Shown one piece after another: positions 1 to 9,086 of a stretch of 64,000 nt of DNA. Source of the stretch: Dryocola sp031988645 (GTDB lineage: Bacteria; Pseudomonadota; Gammaproteobacteria; Enterobacterales; Enterobacteriaceae); NCBI RefSeq assembly GCF_051307045.1, contig NZ_CP150452.1, positions 372,001 through 436,000 of the forward strand. Direction: 5' to 3'. How positions within the stretch are numbered: the first letter of the stretch is position 1; each line of letters starts with the position of its first letter. Both the position numbers and the translations under genes were made by a program. Under the pieces are notes generated by a model. That model saw only the letters and a list, made by a program, of their open reading frames with translations, had not been told where the DNA came from and ran no database searches.

Positions 1-1
1 C

Positions 2-1594
2 GGGCTTGAGCTGAATCCGGCAAAACTCTGGCAGCTGCGGCGTTCGATTTTCGGCGTCGGCGCGGCGCAGGTTATCTTAAGCGCCGTTATTCTTGCCGGG
101 CTGCTGATGCTGACGAAGTTCTCCTGGCAGGCCGCTGTTATCGGCGGTATCGGGCTTGCTATGTCGTCGACGGCGATGGCGCTGCAGCTGATGCGCGATA
201 AGGGAATGAACCGTAACGAGGCGGGGCAGCTGGGCTTTTCCGTGCTGCTGTTTCAGGATCTCGCGGTCATTCCGGCGCTGGCGCTTGTGCCGCTGCTGGC
301 GGGCAATGACAACGGCCACACGGACTGGATAAAGGTCGGCTTCAAGGTCGTCGCTTTCGCCGGCATGCTGATTGGCGGGCGTTATCTGCTGCGGCCGCTG
401 TTCCGCTTTATCGCCGGCTCCGGCGTGCGTGAGGTCTTTACGGCCGCGGCGCTGCTGCTGGTGCTGGGGTCGGCGCTGTTTATGGATATGCTGGGGCTTT
501 CGATGGCGCTGGGAACGTTTATCGCCGGCATACTGCTGGCGGAAAGCGAATACCGGCACGAGCTGGAAATCGCCATCGATCCCTTTAAGGGATTGCTGCT
601 GGGGCTGTTTTTTATCTCCGTCGGGATGGCGCTGAACCTCGGCGTGCTCTATACCCATCTGTTATTCGTGGTGCTCAGCGTTATCGTGCTGGTGGCGGTG
701 AAGTTTGTCGTGCTGTACGGCATCTCCCACCTTTACGGTTTGCGCAGTTCTGAAAGGCTGCAGTTTTCCGGCGTGCTAAGCCAGGGCGGAGAATTTGCCT
801 TCGTCCTTTTTTCTACCGCCTCTTCGCAAAAGCTGTTTCACAACGATCAGATGCCGCTGCTGTTAGTGACGGTCACCTTGTCCATGATGACCACGCCATT
901 ATTAATGAAGGGCGTGGACGCCGTTCTGGCGCGGCGTTTTAACAGCGATGAAGAGCCGGACGAGAAGCCTTATGTGGAAGACGATCATCCGCAGGTGATT
1001 ATCGTCGGCTTCGGGCGCTTTGGGCAGGTGATCGGCCGCCTGCTGATGGCCAATAAAATGCGTATTACCGTGCTGGAGCGGGATATCAGCTCCGTCAGCC
1101 TGATGCGTAAATACGGCTATAAAGTGTATTACGGCGACGCGACGGAGCTTGAGCTGCTGCGTTCCGCGGGCGCGGAAGCGGCGAAATCTATCGTTATCAC
1201 CTGCAACGAGCCGGAAGATACGATGAAGATCGTCCATCTATGTCAACAACACTTTCCGCACCTGTCGATTCTGGCGCGGGCCAGGGGACGTGTGGAAGCG
1301 CACGAGCTGTTACAGGCCGGCGTGAAGCAATTCTCGCGCGAAACGTTCTCCAGCGCGCTGGAGTTAGGGCGCAAGACCCTGATGACGCTCGGTATGCATC
1401 CTCATCAGGCGCATCGCGCGCAACAGCATTTCCGTCGTCTGGATATGCGCATGCTGCGCGAGCTTATCCCGGTCCATACCGATAACGCGCAGATTTCCAG
1501 AGTAAGAGAGGCGCGTCGGGAGCTGGAAGAGATCTTTGAACGCGAAATGCAACAAGAGCGTCGCCAGCTTGATGGCTGGGACGAGTTTGAATAG
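2..1594 (+). CDS. kefB: KefB, glutathione-regulated potassium/proton antiporter (5' end cut off)
   Basis: Inner-membrane K+ efflux antiporter that acidifies the cytoplasm during electrophile stress and is held shut by glutathione. The frame is open from base 2, so the gene enters from the left edge; 530 residues are visible and about 70 N-terminal residues are missing against the 601-residue E. coli protein. The first half is a CPA2-type membrane domain with many hydrophobic helices. The second half is a RCK/TrkA-N Rossmann domain beginning at the glycine motif GFGRFGQ near window base 1010. The C-terminus GWDEFE matches E. coli KefB. yheV follows 12 bases later and is probably co-transcribed. 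Any start codon inside the window would be wrong. Confidence 0.95.
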   Translation, partial: GLELNPAKLWQLRRSIFGVGAAQVILSAVILAGLLMLTKFSWQAAVIGGIGLAMSSTAMALQLMRDKGMNRNEAGQLGFSVLLFQDLAVIPALALVPLLAGNDNGHTDWIKVGFKVVAFAGMLIGGRYLLRPLFRFIAGSGVREVFTAAALLLVLGSALFMDMLGLSMALGTFIAGILLAESEYRHELEIAIDPFKGLLLGLFFISVGMALNLGVLYTHLLFVVLSVIVLVAVKFVVLYGISHLYGLRSSERLQFSGVLSQGGEFAFVLFSTASSQKLFHNDQMPLLLVTVTLSMMTTPLLMKGVDAVLARRFNSDEEPDEKPYVEDDHPQVIIVGFGRFGQVIGRLLMANKMRITVLERDISSVSLMRKYGYKVYYGDATELELLRSAGAEAAKSIVITCNEPEDTMKIVHLCQQHFPHLSILARARGRVEAHELLQAGVKQFSRETFSSALELGRKTLMTLGMHPHQAHRAQQHFRRLDMRMLRELIPVHTDNAQISRVREARRELEEIFEREMQQERRQLDGWDEFE

Positions 1595-1606
1595 AAGGTG
1601 AAGCCA

Positions 1607-1807
1607 ATGTCAGTGCGCAAGCGTTTTATTGCCGGTGCCGTGTGTCCTCATTGCAAGGCGCAGGACTCTCTCGCCATGTGGCGCGAGAATAATATCGATA
1701 TCGTTGAATGCGTTAAGTGCGGGCACCAGATGCGCGAAGCGGACAAACAGGCCCGTGAGCACGTGCGCGAACAGGAGCAGGTAATAGGCATTTTTCATCC
1801 GGACTAG
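1607..1807 (+). CDS. yheV: YheV family putative zinc-ribbon protein
   Basis: A 66-residue protein of unknown function conserved behind kefB in enterobacteria. Two CxxC pairs (Cys13/Cys16 and Cys35/Cys38) form a probable zinc ribbon. The C-terminal IGIFHPD matches E. coli YheV. I chose the ATG at 1607, which gives the E. coli length; an in-frame GTG at 1598 would add three residues. The 12-base gap to kefB suggests one transcript. The zinc binding is inferred from the cysteine pattern. Confidence 0.85.
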   Translation: MSVRKRFIAGAVCPHCKAQDSLAMWRENNIDIVECVKCGHQMREADKQAREHVREQEQVIGIFHPD

Positions 1808-1906
1808 CGGGAAGCCCCGAGTTTTTTTAAGCTTAAGGGTACACCGGCGTAGATTTCCGCTACAATCGTCGCCAGTTTTTTTCCCCACGCTCGCTCAGGA
1901 GATATC

Positions 1907-2485
1907 ATGAAAGTAGCAAAAGACCTGGTGGTCAGCCTAGCCTATCAGGTACGTACAGAAGACGGTGTGTTGGTTGATGAGTCTCCGGTGAGTGCGCCGC
2001 TGGACTACCTGCATGGTCACGGTTCCCTGATCTCTGGCCTGGAAACAGCGTTGGAAGGTCACGTTGTTGGCGATAAGTTTGACGTATCCGTCGGCGCTAA
2101 CGACGCTTACGGCCAGTATGACGAAAACCTGGTACAACGCGTACCGAAAGACGTGTTTATGGGCGTTGACGAACTGCAGGTCGGCATGCGCTTTATGGCG
2201 GAAACCGACCAGGGTCCGGTGCCGGTTGAAATCACCGAAGTTGAAGACGACCACGTTGTGGTTGACGGCAACCACATGCTGGCAGGCCAGAACCTGAACT
2301 TCAACGTTGAGGTTATCGCCATTCGTGAAGCAACCGCTGAAGAGCTGGCTCATGGCCACGTTCACGGCGAACACGATCATCACCACGAACACGGTGACGG
2401 CTGCTGCGGTGGTCACGGCCACGATCACGACCATGACCACGGTAAAGGTGGCTGCGGCGGTAACGGCGGCTGCGGCTGCCACTAA
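1907..2485 (+). CDS. slyD: SlyD, FKBP-type peptidyl-prolyl isomerase and nickel-binding metallochaperone
   Basis: Cytoplasmic prolyl isomerase and chaperone that also supplies nickel to hydrogenase. Residues 1-70 and 130-145 form the FKBP fold, with the insert-in-flap chaperone domain between them. The tail from about residue 147 is crowded with His, Cys, Asp and Gly in HDHDHDHG-like and CGGNGGCGCH-like stretches, the metal-binding region. At 192 residues it is close to E. coli SlyD (196). A TACAAT box at 1861-1866 may be its -10 element. The gene ends at a strong hairpin shared with the convergent slyX. Confidence 0.95.
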   Translation: MKVAKDLVVSLAYQVRTEDGVLVDESPVSAPLDYLHGHGSLISGLETALEGHVVGDKFDVSVGANDAYGQYDENLVQRVPKDVFMGVDELQVGMRFMAETDQGPVPVEITEVEDDHVVVDGNHMLAGQNLNFNVEVIAIREATAEELAHGHVHGEHDHHHEHGDGCCGGHGHDHDHDHGKGGCGGNGGCGCH

Positions 2486-2498
2486 GCCTTAAGCGATA

Positions 2499-2535
2499 AA
2501 AAAAGGCGTGTCTGAGACACGCCTTTTCTTTTTAG
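2499..2535. terminator. Bidirectional intrinsic terminator between slyD and slyX
   Basis: A perfect 12-bp stem (2501-2512 with 2516-2527) around a TGA loop, with A-rich sequence on one side and T-rich on the other. It can terminate slyD on the plus strand and slyX on the minus strand. Confidence 0.85.
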
Positions 2536-2750
2536 TAATGCGGAGGCGGAGTCTCCTCGGCCTGGGAAGCCATCATCGACGGCTGGCTGGCCTTTAGTTT
2601 TTCCACCAGTAAACGAAAATGCTCGCGCAGTTTGACCATCTCCAGTTCGTGAGCCGTTACCGTCTGATTTAACTCTTCTATGGTTATCTCCTGGAAAGCG
2701 AGACGACTCTCAAGTTCTTCCAGTCGCTGTTCGGTCGTTTTTTGTTGCAT
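2532..2750 (-). CDS. slyX: SlyX, small coiled-coil protein of unknown function
   Basis: A 72-residue protein convergent with slyD, as in E. coli. Residues 8-55 have heptad-like leucine and glutamate spacing (QRLEELESRLAFQE, then ELEMVKLREHF) that predicts a coiled coil. The C-terminus ends in a proline-rich PPPHY. Its role is not known. Its start lies 225 bases from fkpA in the divergent direction. Confidence 0.9.
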   Translation of the reverse strand: MQQKTTEQRLEELESRLAFQEITIEELNQTVTAHELEMVKLREHFRLLVEKLKASQPSMMASQAEETPPPHY

Positions 2751-2835
2751 GGCTTACCTCTTTGGCCTGCAGATGGACAATTCCCGCGATTCTACTGAAA
2801 ATTACCGCCCGTTACAGCGCCATTTGCCGCTTCAC

Positions 2836-2863
2836 GAAACTTCTTTATACAAAAAGAGTCTGA
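2836..2863 (+). promoter_or_regulatory. Candidate sigma-E promoter of fkpA
   Basis: GAAACTT at 2836-2842 and TCTGA at 2859-2863 are separated by 16 bases, matching the sigma-E pattern (GGAACTT, N15-16, TCTGA). fkpA is a known sigma-E envelope-stress gene in E. coli. The site lies about 110 bases before the fkpA start. Confidence 0.65.
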
Positions 2864-2975
2864 ATTTGACTCGATAAAGAGCGCGGAGATTGTGTAGATT
2901 TCTCCGGCAACGTTATAGTACGTCTCTTAGTTAAAAATAACCTTGGGGTTAGAGGCCCCGGTCCTGGAGAAATGG

Positions 2976-3795
2976 ATGAAATCATTGTTTAAAGTAACGC
3001 TTCTGGCGACCACGATGGCTGTTGCCCTGAGCGCACCGGCGTTTGCTGCTCCGGCCGCTGCCACAAAAGATGCCGCCGCGGCTCCTGCAGGCAACGCAGC
3101 ATTTAAAAATGACGATCAAAAATCTGCGTACGCATTGGGTGCTTCGCTTGGCCGTTACATGGAAAACTCCCTGAAAGAACAAGAAAAGCTGGGCATCACT
3201 CTGGATAAAGCCCAGCTTATCGCCGGCGTTCAGGACGCGTTTGCCGATAAGAGCAAGCTGACCGACCAGGAAATCGAGCAGACTCTGCAGGCGTTTGAAG
3301 CCCGCGTGAAGACTTCCGCCCAGGCGAAAATGGAAAAAGACGCGAAAGAGAACGCGGACAAAGGCAAAGCCTTCCGCGATACCTTTGCCAAAGAGAAAGG
3401 CGTGAAAACCTCCTCTACCGGCCTGCTGTACAAAGTAGATAAAGAAGGCAGCGGCGATGCGCCAAAAGACAGCGACACCGTAGTCGTAAACTACAAAGGT
3501 ACGCTGATCGACGGTAAAGAGTTCGACAACTCCTATACCCGCGGCGAGCCGCTCTCTTTCCGTCTGGACGGCGTTATCCCGGGCTGGACCGAAGGCCTGA
3601 AAAACATCAAGAAAGGCGGCAAAATCAAGATGGTTATCCCACCTGAGCTGGCCCTACGGCAAAACCGGCGTGCCGGGAATCCCTGCTAACTCTACTTTGG
3701 TCTTTGACGTAGAGCTGCTGGATATCAAACCGGCTCCGAAAGCCGACGCCAAGCCTGACGTCGCTGCGGAAGCGGACGCTGCGAAGAATAAATAA
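2976..3795 (+). CDS. fkpA: FkpA, periplasmic FKBP-type peptidyl-prolyl isomerase (frame broken by one extra base near 3652)
   Basis: Periplasmic chaperone and prolyl isomerase. The ATG at 2976 begins a Sec signal peptide that ends at an AFA|A-type cleavage site near residue 25. Residues 30-140 are the helical dimerisation domain and 150-260 the FKBP domain (VVVNYKGTLIDGKEFD). As written, the frame shifts at GGCCC (3650-3654) and stops at 3689. Deleting one C restores ELAYGKTGVPGIPAN and a 272-residue product ending at 3795, close to E. coli FkpA (270). It is probably a sequencing or assembly error, one of twelve in this window. A terminator follows. Confidence 0.9.
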
Positions 3796-3806
3796 GCAGC
3801 GCTTAA

Positions 3807-3833
3807 CCGCCGCCCCTGGGGCGGCGGTTTTTT
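3807..3833 (+). terminator. Intrinsic terminator of fkpA
   Basis: A GC-rich stem (CCGCCGCCCC pairing with GGGGCGGCGG, 3807-3827) is followed directly by a run of six T. Confidence 0.88.
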
Positions 3834-3976
3834 ATTTGTAGCGGGATATAATAATAAAAACTGGAAAGCGGGTCTTACGGTGTATTACCTTAGCTGTCAG
3901 CGTTTCAACTGAGTTTTGAGTCTGCCCTGACACCACTAAAGCGCGACAGGCTCTCTGTAGAGGGTGGTATTTTTAA

Positions 3977-4699
3977 ATGTCCAATTCGCTTTTAACCAAC
4001 GAAACCAGCGAGCTCGACCTGCTGGACCAGCGTCCCTTTGAACAAACCGACTTCGAAATATTAAAATCCTATGAGGCGGTCGTCGATGGGTTAGCGATGC
4101 TGATTGGTTCCCATTGCGAAATCGTGCTGCATTCCCTTCAGGATCTGAAGTGTTCAGCCATTCGCATTGCAAACGGCGAGCACACCGGGCGAAAAATTGG
4201 TTCACCGATTACCGATCTGGCGCTGCGCATGCTCCACGATATGACCGGAGCAGACAGCAGCGTCTCTAAATGTTACTTCACGCGCGCTAAAAGCGGCGTG
4301 CTGATGAAATCCGTTACTATCGCCATCCGCAATCGCGACCAGCGCGTGATTGGCCTGCTGTGCATCAACATGAATCTGGACGTGCCTTTCTCGCAGATTA
4401 TGTCGACCTTCACGCCGCCGGAGTCGCAGGAAGTGCCTTCTTCCGTAAACTTCGCCTCCTCCGTGGAGGATTTGGTGATGCAAACCCTGGAGTTCACCAT
4501 CGAAGAGGTGAACGCGGATCGTAACGTCTCCAATAACGCTAAGAATCGTCAGATTGTCCTCAACCTGTATGAGAAAGGCATCTTCGATATCAAAGACGCC
4601 ATTAACCAGGTGGCGGACCGTTTGAACATTTCCAAGCACACGGTCTATCTCTATATTCGCCAGTTCAAAAACGGCGATTTCCTGGGACAGGAAAAGTAA
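3977..4699 (+). CDS. yheO: YheO, PAS-like/HTH putative transcriptional regulator
   Basis: A 240-residue DNA-binding protein with an N-terminal YheO-type PAS-like domain (about residues 25-145, containing SHCEIVLHSL) and a C-terminal helix-turn-helix (about 190-235, DRLNISKHTVYLYIRQF). Target genes are poorly defined. Its stop is immediately followed by the tusD ATG, so it is almost certainly the first gene of yheO-tusDCB. Length and sequence agree with E. coli YheO. Confidence 0.92.
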   Translation: MSNSLLTNETSELDLLDQRPFEQTDFEILKSYEAVVDGLAMLIGSHCEIVLHSLQDLKCSAIRIANGEHTGRKIGSPITDLALRMLHDMTGADSSVSKCYFTRAKSGVLMKSVTIAIRNRDQRVIGLLCINMNLDVPFSQIMSTFTPPESQEVPSSVNFASSVEDLVMQTLEFTIEEVNADRNVSNNAKNRQIVLNLYEKGIFDIKDAINQVADRLNISKHTVYLYIRQFKNGDFLGQEK

Positions 4700-5086
4700 A
4701 TGCGTTTCGCCATTATGGTGACTGGCCCGGCTTACGGCACTCAACAGGCGAGCAGCGCGCTGCAGTTTGCGCGGGCGGTTATCGCCGAGGGGCATGAGCT
4801 GGGCTGCGTTTTTTTCTACCGGGAAGGCGTGTTCAACGCCAACGCCCTGACGACGCCGGCGAGCGATGAAGCGGATATAGTGCGGGCCTGGCAGGAGCTT
4901 CACGATCGGCATGGCGTGGAGCTGCATATTTGCGTCGCGGCCGCGTTGCGCCGTGGGGTGCTCGATGACGCCGAGGCAAAACGGCACGGTCTTACCGCGA
5001 GCAACCTCCAGCCAGGTTTTACATTGAGCGGACTGGGTGCGCTTGCGGAAGCTTCGCTCACCTGTGAAAGAATGGTGCAGTTCTGA
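4700..5086 (+). CDS. tusD: TusD, sulfurtransferase subunit of the TusBCD complex
   Basis: Sulfur carrier in the relay IscS-TusA-TusBCD-TusE-MnmA that makes 2-thiouridine in tRNA for Lys, Glu and Gln. The 128-residue DsrE-family protein has the conserved persulfide cysteine at position 78 (HICVAAALRRG). It starts directly at the yheO stop and overlaps tusC by one base, which indicates translational coupling. Confidence 0.95.
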   Translation: MRFAIMVTGPAYGTQQASSALQFARAVIAEGHELGCVFFYREGVFNANALTTPASDEADIVRAWQELHDRHGVELHICVAAALRRGVLDDAEAKRHGLTASNLQPGFTLSGLGALAEASLTCERMVQF

Positions 5087-5445
5087 TGAAACGCGTTGCG
5101 TTTGTATTTAAGTCCGCCCCGCACGGCACCTCGGCCGGGCGCGAAGGGCTGGACGCTCTGCTCGCCACCTCCGCGCTGTCCGAAGATATCGGCGTTTTCT
5201 TCGTGGGCGATGGCGTGCTGCAAATCTTGCCGGGCCAGCAGCCCGATAAAATTCTCTCCCGTGATTACATCTCCACGTTTCGCGTGCTGCCGCTCTATGA
5301 TATTGAGCAGTGCTACCTTTGCGCCGAGTCAGCGCGCGAGCGCGGGTTATCTGAAAACAGCGCGTGGGTCATAGACGTTGACCTGCTGACCCCGAATGCG
5401 CTGCGGGAAACGCTGCATCAGTTTGATGTGGTACTTACCTTCTGA
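5086..5445 (+). CDS. tusC: TusC, subunit of the TusBCD sulfur-relay complex
   Basis: A 119-residue DsrF-like subunit of the heterohexameric TusBCD complex. It begins MKRVAFVFKSAPHG and overlaps the last base of tusD (TGATG junction). In E. coli TusC lacks the catalytic cysteine role held by TusD and acts structurally. tusB follows after 7 bases. Confidence 0.93.
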   Translation: MKRVAFVFKSAPHGTSAGREGLDALLATSALSEDIGVFFVGDGVLQILPGQQPDKILSRDYISTFRVLPLYDIEQCYLCAESARERGLSENSAWVIDVDLLTPNALRETLHQFDVVLTF

Positions 5446-5452
5446 GGCGCCC

Positions 5453-5740
5453 ATGCTGCATATTTTAAGCCACTCGCCTTTTAACGCCGATCTGGAGACG
5501 CTCTTACGCTGCGTAAGGGAAGGGGATGATTTGCTCCTGCTGCAGGATGGCGTGATTGCCGCAATAAAGGAGAGCCGCTACCTTGAATTGCTGCTCGCGG
5601 CCCCCATATCTGTTAGCGCTCTGCGCGAAGATCTCGAAGCACGCGGCCTGATTGCTCAAATTTCATCCAAAATCGACACGGTCAGCTATAATGACTTCGT
5701 CAGATTGACGGTTAAACACGAACGGCAGATCGCCTGGTAA
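5453..5740 (+). CDS. tusB: TusB, subunit of the TusBCD sulfur-relay complex
   Basis: A 95-residue DsrH-like subunit. The ATG at 5453 gives MLHILSHSPFNAD, the family N-terminus; a longer in-frame reading from 5396 only overlaps tusC and is not supported. It completes yheO-tusDCB. The str operon promoter begins 22 bases after its stop. Confidence 0.93.
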   Translation: MLHILSHSPFNADLETLLRCVREGDDLLLLQDGVIAAIKESRYLELLLAAPISVSALREDLEARGLIAQISSKIDTVSYNDFVRLTVKHERQIAW

Positions 5741-5761
5741 TCCAGGATCGCTGTATATTTC

Positions 5762-5790
5762 TTGACACCTTTTCGGCTCAGCCCTAAAAT
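5762..5790 (+). promoter_or_regulatory. Promoter of the str operon (rpsL-rpsG-fusA-tufA)
   Basis: TTGACA at 5762-5767 and TAAAAT at 5785-5790 with 17-base spacing, 75 bases before rpsL. The stretch matches the E. coli str promoter closely. Confidence 0.85.
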
Positions 5791-5864
5791 TCTGCGTCCT
5801 CATATTATATGAGGCCGTTTTATTACGTGTTTACGAAGCAAAAGCTAAAACCAGGAGCTATTTA

Positions 5865-6239
5865 ATGGCAACAGTTAACCAGCTGGTTCGCAAACCACGC
5901 GCACGCAAAGTTGCAAAGAGCAACGTGCCTGCGCTGGAAGCCTGCCCGCAAAAACGTGGTGTATGTACTCGTGTATATACCACCACTCCAAAAAAACCGA
6001 ACTCCGCACTGCGTAAAGTTTGCCGTGTTCGTCTGACTAACGGTTTTGAAGTTACCTCCTATATCGGTGGTGAAGGTCACAACCTGCAGGAGCACTCCGT
6101 GATCCTGATCCGTGGTGGTCGTGTTAAAGACTTGCCAGGTGTTCGTTACCACACCGTTCGTGGTGCGCTTGACTGCTCCGGCGTTAAAGACCGTAAGCAA
6201 TCTCGTTCCAAGTACGGCGTGAAGCGTCCTAAGGCTTAA
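5865..6239 (+). CDS. rpsL: 30S ribosomal protein S12
   Basis: Decoding-centre protein of the small subunit, 124 residues, near-identical to E. coli. The two classic streptomycin-resistance positions are wild type: Lys43 in TTPKKPNS and Lys88 in GGRVKDLPG (counting Met), so the allele predicts streptomycin sensitivity. First gene of the str operon, with a clear CAGGAGC ribosome-binding site. Confidence 0.98.
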   Translation: MATVNQLVRKPRARKVAKSNVPALEACPQKRGVCTRVYTTTPKKPNSALRKVCRVRLTNGFEVTSYIGGEGHNLQEHSVILIRGGRVKDLPGVRYHTVRGALDCSGVKDRKQSRSKYGVKRPKA

Positions 6240-6335
6240 TGGTTCTCCGTTAAGTAAGGCCAAACGTTTTAAATTAATGTCAAAACTAAACTCTTTGAGT
6301 TTTGGACAATCCTGAATTAACAACGGAGTATTTCC

Positions 6336-6806
6336 ATGCCACGTCGTCGCGTCATTGGTCAACGTAAAATTCTGCCGGATCCTAAGTTCGGATCAGAACT
6401 GCTGGCCAAATTTGTAAACATCCTGATGGTAGATGGTAAAAAATCTACTGCAGAAGCAATCGTCTATACCGCGCTGGAGACCCTGGCTCAGCGTTCTGGT
6501 AAAAACGAACTGGAAGCTTTCGAAGTCGCTCTGGACAACGTTCGTCCGACTGTCGAAGTTAAGTCCCGCCGCGTAGGTGGTTCTACTTATCAGGTTCCAG
6601 TAGAAGTCCGTCCGGTTCGTCGTAATGCCCTGGCAATGCGTTGGATCGTAGAAGCTGCTCGTAAACGCGGTGATAAATCCATGGCTCTTCGCCTGGCGAA
6701 CGAACTTTCTGATGCTGCAGAGAACAAAGGTACTGCAGTTAAGAAACGTGAAGACGTTCACCGTATGGCTGAAGCCAACAAGGCGTTCGCTCACTACCGT
6801 TGGTAA
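6336..6806 (+). CDS. rpsG: 30S ribosomal protein S7
   Basis: Primary assembly protein of the 30S head that contacts the E site; 156 residues. It ends AHYRW, the short form; E. coli K-12 has a C-terminal extension to 179. In E. coli S7 represses the str operon by binding the rpsL-rpsG spacer, and the 96-base spacer here (6240-6335) is the equivalent place. Confidence 0.98.
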   Translation: MPRRRVIGQRKILPDPKFGSELLAKFVNILMVDGKKSTAEAIVYTALETLAQRSGKNELEAFEVALDNVRPTVEVKSRRVGGSTYQVPVEVRPVRRNALAMRWIVEAARKRGDKSMALRLANELSDAAENKGTAVKKREDVHRMAEANKAFAHYRW

Positions 6807-6899
6807 TCCCTTCGGAGTGTTAGTCACCAGGCGGGCGCTTCAAAAAAGCTGCCCGCTTTGGGTTACTTAATTGAACGTCCCAGGATATAGAGGAATCAA

Positions 6900-9015
6900 A
6901 TGGCTCGTACAACACCCATTGCACGCTACCGTAACATCGGTATCAGTGCACACATCGACGCCGGTAAAACCACTACTACCGAACGTATTCTGTTCTACAC
7001 CGGTGTAAACCACAAAATCGGTGAAGTTCATGACGGCGCAGCCACCATGGACTGGATGGAGCAGGAGCAGGAGCGTGGTATCACCATTACCTCCGCTGCA
7101 ACTACTGCGTTCTGGTCAGGTATGGCTAAGCAGTATGAACCGCATCGCGTAAACATCATCGACACCCCCGGGCACGTTGACTTCACCATCGAAGTAGAAC
7201 GTTCCATGCGTGTTCTTGACGGTGCGGTCATGGTTTACTGCGCAGTTGGTGGTGTTCAGCCACAGTCTGAGACCGTATGGCGTCAGGCTAACAAATACAA
7301 AGTTCCACGCATCGCGTTCGTTAACAAAATGGACCGTATGGGTGCTAACTTCCTGAAAGTTGTAGGCCAGATCAAATCCCGTCTGGGCGCGAACCCTGTT
7401 CCGCTTCAGCTGGCGATTGGTGCTGAAGAAGGTTTCACCGGTGTTGTTGACCTGGTGAAAATGAAAGCTATCAACTGGAACGATGCCGATCAGGGCGTAA
7501 CCTTCGAATACGAAGATATCCCTGCTGATATGGTCGATCTGGCTGAAGAATGGCACCAGAACCTGATTGAGTCCGCAGCTGAAGCTTCTGAAGAGCTGAT
7601 GGAAAAATACCTGGGCGGCGAAGAGCTGACCGAGGAAGAAATCAAGACGGCTCTGCGTCAGCGCGTGCTGAACAACGAAATCATCCTCGTAACCTGTGGT
7701 TCTGCATTTAAGAACAAAGGTGTTCAGGCGATGCTGGATGCGGTAATTGATTACCTGCCGGCACCAACTGACGTTCCTGCTATCAACGGTATTCTGGACG
7801 ACGGTAAAGATACGCCAGCTGAGCGTCATGCAAGCGATGATGAACCATTCGCTGCGCTGGCATTCAAAATCGCAACCGACCCGTTCGTAGGTAACCTGAC
7901 CTTCTTCCGCGTGTACTCTGGCGTGGTTAACTCTGGTGATACCGTACTGAACTCCGTGAAAGCTGCTCGTGAGCGTTTTGGTCGTATCGTTCAGATGCAC
8001 GCTAACAAGCGTGAAGAGATCAAAGAAGTTCGCGCAGGCGACATCGCTGCTGCTATCGGTCTGAAAGACGTGACGACTGGTGACACCCTGTGTGATCCAG
8101 ACAACGTGATCATTCTGGAGCGTATGGAATTCCCTGAGCCGGTAATCTCCATCGCGGTAGAACCGAAAACCAAAGCCGACCAGGAAAAAATGGGTCTGGC
8201 TCTGGGGCCGTCTGGCTAAAGAAGACCCATCATTCCGCGTATGGACTGATGAAGAATCTAACCAGACTATCATCGCGGGTATGGGTGAACTTCACCTGGA
8301 CATCATCGTTGACCGCATGAAGCGTGAGTTCAACGTTGAAGCGAACGTCGGTAAACCTCAGGTTGCTTACCGCGAAGCGATTCGCGCGAAAGTTACCGAT
8401 ATCGAAGGTAAACACGCCAAGCAGTCTGGTGGTCGTGGTCAGTACGGTCATGTTGTTATCGACATGTACCCACTGGAGCCGGGTTCAAACCCGAAAGGCT
8501 ACGAGTTCATCAACGACATTAAAGGTGGTGTAATTCCTGGCGAATACATCCCGGCCGTTGATAAAGGTATCCAGGAGCAGCTTAAGTCTGGTCCGCTGGC
8601 GGGTTACCCGGTAGTCGATCTCGGCGTGCGTCTGCACTTCGGTTCTTACCATGACGTTGACTCCTCTGAGCTGGCGTTTAAACTGGCCGCTTCTATCGCC
8701 TTTAAAGATGGCTTTAAGAAAGCGAAACCGGTTCTGCTTGAGCCTATCATGAAGGTTGAAGTTGAAACGCCGGAAGAGAACACTGGTGACGTCATCGGTG
8801 ACCTTAGCCGTCGTCGTGGTATGCTGCGCGGTCAAGAATCTAACGTTACCGGCGTTGTGATTCACGCTGAAGTTCCGCTGTCTGAAATGTTCGGATACGC
8901 AACTCAACTGCGTTCTCTGACCAAAGGTCGTGCTTCTTACTCCATGGAGTTCCTGAAGTATGATGATGCGCCGAACAACGTTGCTCAGGCCGTAATCGAA
9001 GCCCGTGGTAAATAA
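6900..9015 (+). CDS. fusA: Elongation factor G (frame broken by one extra base near 8205)
   Basis: Translocase GTPase of protein synthesis. The N-terminal G domain shows AHIDAGKTTTTERIL (P loop), DTPGHVDF (G3) and NKMD (G4). As written the frame runs into a stop at 8219, and domains III-V continue in another frame to 9015. The break is at GGGGCC (8204-8209): removing one G restores LALGRLAKEDPSF and exactly 704 residues, the E. coli length. The gene is essential and single-copy in E. coli, so the insertion cannot reflect the living cell. Third gene of the str operon. Confidence 0.95.
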
Positions 9016-9086
9016 GCCCTGGGTTTTAAAACAATGATCCCGTGCTCTCTCCTTGAGGGGAGAGCACTATAGTAAGGAATATAGCC

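Noticed and set aside
4202..4987. Minus-strand open frame of 261 codons opposite yheO and tusD
   Set aside because: It spans two unrelated plus-strand genes and has no recognisable domain.
5396..5452. An upstream start extending tusB into tusC
   Set aside because: The extra 19 residues have no family match, while the ATG at 5453 gives the conserved N-terminus.
7116..8273. Long minus-strand open frame (385 codons) opposite fusA
   Set aside because: It mirrors the codon pattern of a highly expressed gene and has no family resemblance or ribosome-binding site.
8200..8280. Programmed frameshifting in fusA, tufA, rplB and the other split genes
   Set aside because: There is no slippery heptamer, stimulatory pseudoknot or family precedent, and the same GGCC change recurs in unrelated genes. 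A sequence error explains all cases.
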